From contig DATKYV010000305.1 of the NCBI GenBank assembly GCA_035528275.1, positions 1 to 16,546 on the forward strand: a stretch of DNA of 16,546 nt, in the 5' to 3' direction. Below, piece by piece: positions 1-6,555 of this stretch. The translations under genes and the position numbers were made by a program. The DNA is from DATKYV01 sp035528275 (GTDB lineage: Bacteria > Acidobacteriota > Terriglobia > UBA7540). The notes beneath the pieces were generated by a model. The model was not told the origin of the DNA and did no database searches. It worked only from the letters and a program-made list of their open reading frames with translations. The number at the start of each line of letters is the position of its first letter. Within the stretch, counting starts at the first letter, position 1.

Positions 1-165
1 CCGTCAAGCAGCAGGGCTCTTGGGGGAGAGTTGCTCTCGTTGGGATCACTCCGAGGGGCGCCACCTTAATGACGAAGGGATAGCTTGATGGGAAAGCGTC
101 GGTGACACGATAAGTGGCTGGGGTTCAGAGAATTACAGAACGGGATGACGCCGCCAAGGAGACCT

Positions 166-193
166 TTGGAGCGCCTCAGCTCGGTGGTACAAT
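166..193 (+). promoter_or_regulatory. Possible sigma70-like promoter of the winged-helix/propeller gene
   Basis: A TACAAT -10 box lies at 188-193, with a weak -35 (TTGGAG, 166-171) 16 bases upstream. Transcription would begin near position 200, just before the purine-rich ribosome-binding site at about 217-227. If real, it excludes the upstream in-frame ATG at 145 as the start. The -35 matches consensus at only three of six positions, so the call rests mainly on the -10 and its position. Confidence 0.35.
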
Positions 194-234
194 CCCCCCA
201 AGCTCAGACGTCGCAAGGGGAGAAGGAGCCTTCC

Positions 235-2421
235 ATGGCGCCGGCGATTCCCCCAAGCTCGCACACGATTCGATTTGGCGTTTTCGAACTGGACCCTCGG
301 GCGGGAGAGCTGCGCAAGCAGGGGATGAAGGTCAAGCTCCAGGAACAACCCTTCGAAGTCCTGGTAATGCTTCTTGAGCGTCCGGGCGAGGTAGTGACGC
401 GCGAGGAAATCCAGCAGAAGCTCTGGCCCGCCGACACGTTCGTGGACTTCGAGCACGGCATCAACGCCGCCGTGAAACGCCTGCGCGAGGCGCTGGACGA
501 TACCGCAGACAATCCCCGCTTTGTTGAGACCCTGGCGCGCCGCGACTACCGTTTCATCGCGCCGGTGGAATCACCCCTCACCCCCGTCCCCTCTCCCCCA
601 GGGAGAGGGTGGTCCCGCGGAGTGGGACCGGGTGAGCGTGCACTCGTGGGTACGCCCGTACGGATCCGCCGCTGGGCGACAGTGCTCCTAGTGACTGTAA
701 TTGCTGCCGCCTTGGGAATCTGGATATTTCAGTCGAGGAAAGAAAGGTCAGAGGCGTCTCTGATCCCTGTCCCTCTGACGACCTATCCAGGTTATCAAAG
801 CTATCCCAGCTTTTCTCCTGACGGCACACAGGTGGCGTTTCAATGGTGTACGGAAGAACCAGGAGCAAACTGCGACATCTACATCAAGCAGATCGGCGTG
901 GAACCGCCCTCCCGCTTGACCCGTGACCCTGCGGAGGACTTCAGTCCTGCCTGGTCCCCCGACGGCCGATTGATTGCGTTCCTACGTACACTTCCTGGGG
1001 CCCGGACGGCGCTAATTCTCATCCCACAACGAGGGGGGCCCGAACGAATCCTAGCCGAGGCCGATATAGCCTTTGAAAGCTACCACGGGCTACAGTACGG
1101 ATCTTATTTGACATGGACGCCGGACTCGAAATGGCTGGTTCTGCCTTGGCGGGAAGCGGACAAGCGGGACGAAGGCTTGTTTCTGCTCAATGTGGAGACG
1201 AGAGAGACGCGAAGGCTCACGACCTCGTCCGGGGACAACTCTCCTGCTTTCTCGCCGGACGGTCGGACCCTGGCATTCAACCGGCGCGTCGGGCGTGATC
1301 GTATTTGCCTTCTCCGCCTTGCGATGGATTACCAGACTGAAGGAGAACCTGAACAAATCGCACCGCCCGCTGAGTCTTACGAAAACTTCGGTATAGCCTG
1401 GAGTCCGGATGGAAAGGACCTCGTGTTCTCGTGTGGTTATGCGGCGAAGGCCGGCCTCTGGCGGGTGGCGGCGTCGGCTGCAGCGACGCCCCGGAGGCTT
1501 GCCTTCGCCTCGGAAGGCGCCTCCGCGCCCGCGGTTTCGCGCCAGGGGGACCGCCTTGCCTATGTCGTAACCAGAGCTGACGACGACGTCTGGCGGGTTG
1601 ATTTGCGCAGTCCGGGCCAGAACCCGGGCATCCCGGCCCGGTTGATATCCTCCACGCGAATGGATGGATATCCGGCTTACTCGCCGGACGGCAAGAGGAT
1701 TGCCTTCGTCTCTGACCGCTCGGGGGCACCCGAAATCTGGGTGTGTGCGAGCGATGGGTCCAATCCTGTGCAACTGACGGAATTTGGAGGTGATATCGTT
1801 CTACAACCCAAATGGTCGCCGGATGGCCAGAACATCACCTTTGCCGCGGCCCCGGCAGGAAACGAGGACCTCTATGTGGTCAGCGGGAATGGAGGCCCGC
1901 CCCGGCGTGTGACCACCCACCCGCGTTCCGACAAATGGCCGTCCTGGTCTCGGGATGGCCAATCCCTCTACTTCTGCTCATTGCGCAGCGGTCGGGATGC
2001 GATATGGAAGAAGCCGGCCACTGGCGGAGAGGCCATGCAGATCACCCGCCAAGGAGGAGACTTGCCACAGGAATCGCCCGACGGAAGATTCGTTTACTAC
2101 GAGAAGGGGTGGCCCTTGCACTGCAGCGTGTGGCGAGTGCCAGCGGCAGGCGGTGAAGAGGTGAAGGTGCTTGATTCCACCCATCCTGAGGCCGGATGGA
2201 CCGTCGGCAAAGAGGGGATCTATTTCTTCACAACCCCAGACAGACAGCGCCGCAGTGACATCTGTTTCTACAGGTTTGCCACCGGTAAGATAAGTAAGAT
2301 CGTGACGATCGAGGGGGATCTCGGCTATCGCATCGCCGTTTCCCCCGACGAGCGGACAATTCTCTACGGGCAATACGATCAGGCCGGCAGCGACCTCATG
2401 CTGGTGGAGAATTTCCGCTAG
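235..2421 (+). CDS. Winged-helix (Trans_reg_C) DNA-binding, single-TM, TolB/PD40 propeller regulator
   Basis: Predicted one-component membrane regulator of 728 residues. Residues about 12-110 form an OmpR/CadC-type winged helix (F-x-V-F-E-L-D opening, L-x-x-Q-P-F-E-V-L, L-W-P, and a V-E-T-L-x-R-x-D-Y-R-F wing). A proline/glycine-rich linker (about 115-134) is encoded by a palindromic repeat. One transmembrane helix follows at about 147-166. The rest is an extracytoplasmic beta-propeller with about eight PD40 repeats of the S-P-D-G-(K/R)-x-(I/L)-A-F type (YPAYSPDGKRIAFVSDRSG is clearest). By analogy with CadC the propeller would sense a ligand or envelope state and the winged helix would bind DNA; the target is unknown. 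Start chosen at ATG 235 because GGGGAGAAGGAG lies just upstream; an in-frame ATG at 145 would add 30 low-complexity residues. It shares its propeller type with the kinase at 10873. Confidence 0.88.
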   Translation: MAPAIPPSSHTIRFGVFELDPRAGELRKQGMKVKLQEQPFEVLVMLLERPGEVVTREEIQQKLWPADTFVDFEHGINAAVKRLREALDDTADNPRFVETLARRDYRFIAPVESPLTPVPSPPGRGWSRGVGPGERALVGTPVRIRRWATVLLVTVIAAALGIWIFQSRKERSEASLIPVPLTTYPGYQSYPSFSPDGTQVAFQWCTEEPGANCDIYIKQIGVEPPSRLTRDPAEDFSPAWSPDGRLIAFLRTLPGARTALILIPQRGGPERILAEADIAFESYHGLQYGSYLTWTPDSKWLVLPWREADKRDEGLFLLNVETRETRRLTTSSGDNSPAFSPDGRTLAFNRRVGRDRICLLRLAMDYQTEGEPEQIAPPAESYENFGIAWSPDGKDLVFSCGYAAKAGLWRVAASAAATPRRLAFASEGASAPAVSRQGDRLAYVVTRADDDVWRVDLRSPGQNPGIPARLISSTRMDGYPAYSPDGKRIAFVSDRSGAPEIWVCASDGSNPVQLTEFGGDIVLQPKWSPDGQNITFAAAPAGNEDLYVVSGNGGPPRRVTTHPRSDKWPSWSRDGQSLYFCSLRSGRDAIWKKPATGGEAMQITRQGGDLPQESPDGRFVYYEKGWPLHCSVWRVPAAGGEEVKVLDSTHPEAGWTVGKEGIYFFTTPDRQRRSDICFYRFATGKISKIVTIEGDLGYRIAVSPDERTILYGQYDQAGSDLMLVENFR
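577..636. repeat. 60-bp nested palindromic repeat inserted in frame in the regulator linker
   Basis: Three nested or adjacent inverted repeats are visible. Outer arms are CTCACCC (577-583) and GGGTGAG (630-636). A 9-bp stem CCCTCTCCC (589-597)/GGGAGAGGG (601-609) has a 3-base loop. A second hairpin is GGTCCC (611-616)/GGGACC (624-629). The unit is 60 bp, a multiple of three, and is translated without a stop as a P/G/R-rich linker between the winged helix and the TM helix. It resembles the widespread 'L-T-P-x-(L/P)-S-P-x-G-R-G' interspersed palindromic repeats found in many GC-rich genomes. Confidence 0.7.
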
Positions 2422-2938
2422 TGAGTGGCTTGCCCAAAGCTCCCTGCAGGGCGAGAGCACTTTCAGCGAACCGGCCCAGGCTCGCTTGATTTCGCGAAAC
2501 CCGCCTCATCTCTTGCTTCCCTCCGACCCGACCAGCGGTTCCAAGACCTCCTGCGCCGCATGAATCTTCCGGAGTAGTGCCGGCCTTCAGGCCGGCATTC
2601 TCGGATGCAAGTCTGCGAAGGCGACATTAACCGTGCCCACCTGAAGGTGGGCGCTACAGGTGCTTCGCTGCATGAACGTTCAGGGTTAGAATGGCCTTGG
2701 TGTTGGCGTCCGCGGGTACGGGCTGAATCGAGCCGAGTGGCCGCGTCCGACAAAAACCTGTCCGTCCTTATAAGCTATTGAGGAATAAGGCGTTATCTTG
2801 TTTCAGTGAGTTGGTAGTTTCACCTCAAGCGGAAATCGAAAAGCGCCCACTTTCGCCCGACCTTCTCTTTCGCCCAAGTCCTCGGTGTGTTAGACTGGCA
2901 GTTCAAGCCATCGATTCCCGCACACGCGGGTTTCCCAT
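2422..2938. other. 517-bp intergenic region without a convincing gene
   Basis: No reading frame here has recognisable homology or a credible start. It contains the paired-hairpin repeat at 2577-2658, a 10-bp palindrome TTTCGCGAAA (2490-2499) about 70 bases after the regulator stop, and a small hairpin CCCGC/GCGGG (2917-2930) ending 8 bases before the first kinase ATG. That hairpin would sequester the only purine-rich stretch upstream of the ATG. No clear promoter for the kinase pair could be picked. Confidence 0.6.
2577..2658. repeat. Paired-hairpin interspersed repeat
   Basis: Two compact hairpins are separated by about 38 bases. The first is TGCCGGCCT/AGGCCGGCA (2578-2586 and 2589-2597, 2-base loop). 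The second is GCCCACCT/AGGTGGGC (2635-2642 and 2645-2652, 2-base loop). The ends are roughly inverted: GTAGTGCC on the left against GGCGCTAC on the right, one mismatch in eight. The layout and CTACA right end match the element at 5679-5768, so the two probably belong to one REPIN/MITE-like class. Confidence 0.6.
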
Positions 2939-3622
2939 ATGAAACGCTACGGAGAGCACCGCTTTCCCGGAAAACTCTTCATCGTCGAAGGCATCGACGG
3001 TTCGGGGAAATCCACGCAGCTGATGCTCTTGCACCAGTGGTTGCAGGCGGAGGGCTACGGCACGGTATTCAGCGAGTGGAACTCCTCGCCGCTGGTTCGC
3101 GACACGACAAAACGGGGCAAGAAGAAGAGAATGCTCACGCCTCCGACCTTCAGTCTGATCCACGCCACCGACTTCGCGGACCGCATGGAGCACAATATCA
3201 TCCCGTTGCTCAAAGCCGGGGCGGTGGTGCTGTGCGACCGGTACATCTACACGGCCTTTGGCCGCGACGTCGTGCGGGGAATGGACCCGGCCTGGGTGCG
3301 CGACCTTTACAGTTTCGCCGTTAAACCCACCGTGGCGTTCTATTTCCGTGTGCCGCTCGACGTGGCGATGCACCGGATTCTGGACGGGCGTACTGGGGTC
3401 AAGTTTTACGAAGCGGGCATGGACCTGGCGCTGAGTAACGATCCCGAAGAGAGTTTTCAGATCTTCCAGGGGCGAATCCTGGAGGAGTACGACAAAATGG
3501 TGAAGGAGTTCGACCTCACCGTGGTGGATGCTACGCTGCCCATCGAAGAGCAGCAGACGCAGATGCGGCAGATCGTCAAGGCCAAACTCGCCCAAGCCAA
3601 GCGATTGAGGGTGGCGCCGTGA
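2939..3622 (+). CDS. Thymidylate-kinase-fold P-loop kinase, first of a tandem pair
   Basis: Protein of 227 residues with the nucleoside-monophosphate-kinase fold of the Thymidylate_kin family. Intact Walker A G-I-D-G-S-G-K-S-T at residues 18-26 (Lys24), D-R-Y at 100-102, and a P-x-V-A-F-Y-F-x-V strand at 130-139. The family normally transfers phosphate from ATP to dTMP in the cytoplasm. Two features argue for a divergent substrate. The S-S-x-A-Y-Q segment that follows D-R-Y/H in TMKs and contacts thymine is replaced by Y-T-A-F-G-R-D. The lid region carries F-Y-E-A-G-M-D-L (156-163) instead of the usual Arg-rich lid. H-A-T-D-F-A-D-R (75-82) is shared with the next gene. Its stop overlaps the next start (GTGA, 3619-3622), indicating translational coupling. 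Annotating it as housekeeping Tmk would probably be wrong. Confidence 0.85.
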   Translation: MKRYGEHRFPGKLFIVEGIDGSGKSTQLMLLHQWLQAEGYGTVFSEWNSSPLVRDTTKRGKKKRMLTPPTFSLIHATDFADRMEHNIIPLLKAGAVVLCDRYIYTAFGRDVVRGMDPAWVRDLYSFAVKPTVAFYFRVPLDVAMHRILDGRTGVKFYEAGMDLALSNDPEESFQIFQGRILEEYDKMVKEFDLTVVDATLPIEEQQTQMRQIVKAKLAQAKRLRVAP

Positions 3623-4470
3623 GAGAGACCTACGGATCGGTCCTGCCGGAGATGAACCTCGCGGACCTGACCGGCAAGCTGATCGTCATCGAGGGCACCG
3701 ACGGCGTGGGCCGTTCGACCCAAATCAACTTGTTGAAACCCTGGCTGGAGCAGCAGGGCCGCGCCGTGCTCCACACGGGCATGACCCGCTCCGCTCTGGC
3801 CGGCAAGGGCATCAAGCAGGCCAAGGAAGGGCACACGCTGGGCCGCATCACCCAGAGTCTGTTTTACGCCACCGATTTCGCCGACCGGCTGGAAAACGAA
3901 ATCGTCCCGGCGCTACGTGCCGGTTTCGTGGTGTTGACGGACCGTTACATCTATTCGCTGATGGCCCGGGCGATGGTGCGCGAGATCGATCAGGTGTGGA
4001 TCCGCAACGCCTACCGCTTTGCTTTGAAGCCCGACGCGGTTTTCTATCTTCGCATCGGCGTCGACGACCTCATTCCCCGTGTGGTATTTTCGCGCGGATT
4101 CGACTACTGGGAATCCGGCATGGACCTCCATCCCAGCGAGGACATGTACGAAAGCTTCCGCAAGTACCAGACCGACCTGCTGAAACAGTTCGACGTGCTG
4201 GCCGAAGAGTACGGCTTCGAGGTGGTCGATGCCACGCCGGATGCGCGGACGGTCTTCGAGCGCCTGCGCGATGGAATCGCCAGGGTGCTGAGCGGCGAGC
4301 CCAGCGAACCCCTCTTTTCGGTCCATGTTCCCAAGGAGGGTGAGGAAGCCGCCGGGCCCAAGGTCATGGAGATGCCGCCCGCCGACAAAGCTTCCGGCGG
4401 GGCGGAAAAGGGAGAGGGCAAACCGGCTCAGGCTTTGGCGAAGGCAGCCGACGGTGACGAGCGCAGGTAA
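3619..4470 (+). CDS. Thymidylate-kinase-fold paralogue with Arg in Walker A, second of a tandem pair
   Basis: Protein of 283 residues, homologous to its upstream neighbour. Shared features are (H/Y)-A-T-D-F-A-D-R (83-90), D-R-Y-I-Y (108-112), a strand ending Y-L-R-I (143-146) and W-E-S-G-M-D-L (164-170). The Walker A reads G-T-D-G-V-G-R-S-T (26-34): codon CGT at 3712-3714 puts Arg32 where the phosphate-binding Lys is expected. It may be a weak kinase, a pseudokinase or the regulatory partner of the first kinase; this is inference. Residues about 236-283 are an extra Ala/Gly/Lys/Glu-rich, probably disordered tail. GTG 3619 is chosen for the 4-base overlap; ATG 3652 (residue 12) is the alternative. 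The last 43 bases overlap the 3' end of the convergent CHAD gene. Confidence 0.83.
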   Translation: MRETYGSVLPEMNLADLTGKLIVIEGTDGVGRSTQINLLKPWLEQQGRAVLHTGMTRSALAGKGIKQAKEGHTLGRITQSLFYATDFADRLENEIVPALRAGFVVLTDRYIYSLMARAMVREIDQVWIRNAYRFALKPDAVFYLRIGVDDLIPRVVFSRGFDYWESGMDLHPSEDMYESFRKYQTDLLKQFDVLAEEYGFEVVDATPDARTVFERLRDGIARVLSGEPSEPLFSVHVPKEGEEAAGPKVMEMPPADKASGGAEKGEGKPAQALAKAADGDERR

Positions 4471-5483
4471 ACCACCCACTCTTTCACGCGGCGGAATTCT
4501 GCCGAATCCCGGGTCATTTCCAAATACTTTTCAACGTAGGCCTGTTTGTGAATGCGTTCCCGCAGAATCAGCTTCTCAACGCCCATGGCGCTTTCCAGGT
4601 GGTCGCGGAGAAATTCCGGCCGGGCAATCATCTCGATCATCATCTGCTCCAACACTTCCCGGTCGTGCCAGTCGCCGAGGTGCTGCTGGAGTTTGCGGAG
4701 CCAGGCGAGGGTTTCGGAGCTCCCCGCGACGTCGAACTCATGAATGACCTCAATGAGGTATCGGACACGCTTGGCGGCGATGCGAACCCCGTGAAGGACG
4801 GGCCCCCGAGGGTCGAGATGCGAGTGTTCGATCTGGGACTCAAAAGCCTGCCAAACGCGATCCAATGATTGTCCGACGCGGTCGTAGAACAGCCCGGAAT
4901 GCAGCTCAGTGGGCAGATCGAACTGGTGAGAGTGGCGAAACGCGTGGAATGCCGTTCCATTCGCCGTCAAATACCCCTTGAGGCGGACGTAGAAGATCGC
5001 CAAATTGGCCTTGCTGAGTTTCTTGAGCGTTTCCTCAAAGCTCGAGGCCCGGCGATGGCGAAGATATTGCCGAACGGACTCCCAGACTTCGCGATAAGGA
5101 GCTCGCTTGCGGGCCAGCGTGCTGCTAACCAGGTCCAGAAGGACGTCGCAGTTGCGGACCATGGATAAGGCGCGGCGAGTGCGTCGAATCCGGCGCCGCA
5201 GCTTGCGGATCTCGCGCGGGGGGGGTGGGGGGCAGATCAGGTCAAGCACCTGCTGGAGACGCCGGCTCGCCACTCGAATGTCATGGATGGCGTCAGGGTC
5301 GTCCCCGCGGAGCACCTTGGGCTCCAGTGACATGAAGCGGTCCAGTTGTTTGAGCGCAAGATTCCGGACCTTGTTCCACTCCTCGGAGTGCGTCGCCGGA
5401 CTCTCCGCCCCAGTGGCGACAGGTTCCTGATCGGCGGGCAAAACTGGGGCCGGGGCATCAATGATTTTGTCTGCCTCGTTCAT
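4428..5483 (-). CDS. CHAD domain protein (polyphosphate-binding helical domain)
   Basis: Protein of 351 residues. CHAD (conserved histidine alpha-helical domain) proteins bind inorganic polyphosphate through basic helices and have been found on polyphosphate granules. Both half-repeats are visible: I-H-D-I-R-V-A-S-R-R with His67 (66-75), and H-G-V-R-I-A-A-K-R-V-R-Y-L with His231 (231-243) followed by H-L-G-D-W-H-D (268-274). A very basic R-K-L-R-R-R-I-R-R-T-R-R helix follows a run of five prolines encoded by a C-rich tract. Residues 1-30 are acidic/proline-rich and probably disordered. ATG 5483 is preferred over an upstream in-frame TTG at 5540, which would add 19 atypical residues. The stop lies inside the convergent kinase gene. 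SixA upstream on the same strand supports a phosphate-related role. Confidence 0.9.
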   Translation of the reverse strand: MNEADKIIDAPAPVLPADQEPVATGAESPATHSEEWNKVRNLALKQLDRFMSLEPKVLRGDDPDAIHDIRVASRRLQQVLDLICPPPPPREIRKLRRRIRRTRRALSMVRNCDVLLDLVSSTLARKRAPYREVWESVRQYLRHRRASSFEETLKKLSKANLAIFYVRLKGYLTANGTAFHAFRHSHQFDLPTELHSGLFYDRVGQSLDRVWQAFESQIEHSHLDPRGPVLHGVRIAAKRVRYLIEVIHEFDVAGSSETLAWLRKLQQHLGDWHDREVLEQMMIEMIARPEFLRDHLESAMGVEKLILRERIHKQAYVEKYLEMTRDSAEFRRVKEWVVYLRSSPSAAFAKA

Positions 5484-5611
5484 CGGGAACGCCTCGAAGG
5501 GGATTCGGAAAAGGGTCGCGCGTCCTCCACAACCCGTCAACTGACGGCGTGGGTAACTCGCCAGGTGTGATCGGCGGAATCGAGACGACCTGTCCGGGTC
5601 CGACCGAGGAC

Positions 5612-5640
5612 AGTCTACCCCCAGTCGAAGAAAGATTCAA
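5612..5640 (-). promoter_or_regulatory. Possible sigma70-like promoter of the CHAD gene
   Basis: On the minus strand, TTGAAT (5640-5635) and TAGACT (5617-5612) are separated by exactly 17 bases. Each hexamer matches consensus at four of six positions. It would give a leader of about 120 bases before ATG 5483, so CHAD may be transcribed independently as well as by read-through. Confidence 0.35.
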
Positions 5641-5678
5641 CGCGCCGCCCGGTTTGGTGGTGGGCCAGTTTGGCTTTT

Positions 5679-5768
5679 TGTAGCGGCGGTCTCTGACCGC
5701 CGAATCTTAGTTCTCAAGGACTTCCGGCGCTCCCCGGCGTGCCGGGGCAGGCGCCAAGCGCCGCTACA
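5679..5768. repeat. 90-bp element with perfect 10-bp terminal inverted repeats and three internal hairpins
   Basis: Termini are TGTAGCGGCG (5679-5688) and CGCCGCTACA (5759-5768), an exact inverted pair. Inside are CGGCGGTC/GACCGCCG (5684-5691 and 5695-5702), CCCCGGC/GCCGGGG (5732-5738 and 5741-5747) and GGCGC/GCGCC (5750-5754 and 5758-5762). It lies between the CHAD and SixA genes and codes for nothing. The architecture fits a REPIN/MITE-like non-autonomous repeat and resembles the element at 2577-2658. Confidence 0.7.
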
Positions 5769-5900
5769 GCAATTTGACCCACTCCCCCCGGTTTGGCTGC
5801 TGCGGGAGCATCTGGACACCCCGCATCTCCCCGGGACTTCCGGTTTCGGCGGGCTATCGGGCAACGGCGCGAGCCGGAACCCCAGGCACAGGGTCTCGGT

Positions 5901-6449
5901 CTACGCCAGCTTGCGCATGACACGCGGCGTGAGCCACCAGACGAGCCGCCCGGGGGACTTGGGAGGGAACTCGCTGAATCTAAGCAGGCAGCAGCCACCC
6001 TTCTTGAACGTCAGATTGGCGTGGCGGCCCGCGCCCATCAGCCTGGCCGCCAGATCGGAGAGGTCGGGTTCGTGACCCACCACCATTACCCGCCGGCGGT
6101 TCGCCTGTTTGGCCAGATACGAAATCAGCGCTTCGGCCGACCCGCCCGGAGCCAGGGCGTCGCACAAGTCCATTGGCACCCTCGTTTCCAGTTCTCCGCT
6201 CACCAGTCCGGCCGTCTCCACAGCGCGGACGAGGGGGCTGGAAACAATCCAGTCCAAGTCGAGCCCCAGACGGACCAGCCCCTTGGCGATGAGCCGGGTC
6301 TTGTTCTTACCTTCCGGCGTCAGTGGGCGTTTCGCGTCGTCGGCGTAGCCGGGGGTGCCTCGGTCAACGGCAATGCCGTGGCGCATGATGAAGAGCTCGT
6401 ATTCCCTTGCTGATGCCACCCGGCTTGTAGACCTTGGTTCAGGCGTCAT
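5901..6449 (-). CDS. SixA-type phosphohistidine phosphatase (histidine phosphatase superfamily)
   Basis: Protein of 182 residues, close to SixA size. The R-H-G catalytic motif is at 23-25 (nucleophile His24), a second Arg lies in S-S-P-L-V-R-A-V-E-T (70-79), and V-V-G-H-E-P-D-L carries the second catalytic His126. Superfamily members remove phosphate through a phosphohistidine intermediate; E. coli SixA acts on a phosphohistidine protein. The C-terminus (about 158-182) ends in W-W-L-T-P, as commonly seen in SixA-like proteins. It lies upstream of CHAD, separated by the 5679-5768 repeat. Its 87-base leader back to the next gene is made almost entirely of heptamer repeats. No strong ribosome-binding site is visible. 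The protein substrate is unknown. Confidence 0.9.
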   Translation of the reverse strand: MTPEPRSTSRVASAREYELFIMRHGIAVDRGTPGYADDAKRPLTPEGKNKTRLIAKGLVRLGLDLDWIVSSPLVRAVETAGLVSGELETRVPMDLCDALAPGGSAEALISYLAKQANRRRVMVVGHEPDLSDLAARLMGAGRHANLTFKKGGCCLLRFSEFPPKSPGRLVWWLTPRVMRKLA

Positions 6450-6464
6450 GGTTCATGCTCACGC

Positions 6465-6555
6465 GGAAACTGGAAACTCGAAATTCGAAAATCGAAACTG
6501 GGAAATCGACAAACGGAACCGGCAACTGACCACTGACTACAGACCACTGACGGCT
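6465..6555. repeat. Degenerate 7-bp tandem repeat array between the PLD-like and sixA-like genes
   Basis: Thirteen consecutive 7-bp units can be laid out from 6465 to 6555 without an indel. The first block resembles CGAAACT/GGAAACT; from about 6521 it grades into GACCACT-type units in the same register. On the plus strand it begins 15 bases beyond the sixA-like start codon and runs past the PLD-like stop (6537-6539), so the last two units and the preceding stop encode the PLD C-terminus. It shares an exact 15-mer, AACTGACCACTGACT (6524-6538), with 9500-9514. Confidence 0.75.

Noticed and set aside
145..234. Longer start of the winged-helix regulator
   Set aside because: The extra 30 residues are low-complexity, a good ribosome-binding site precedes ATG 235, and the likely promoter lies between 166 and 193.
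5484..5540. TTG start of CHAD at 5540
   Set aside because: It adds 19 residues without CHAD character and lies in the CCGTCA-nn-TGACGG palindrome; ATG 5483 is simpler.
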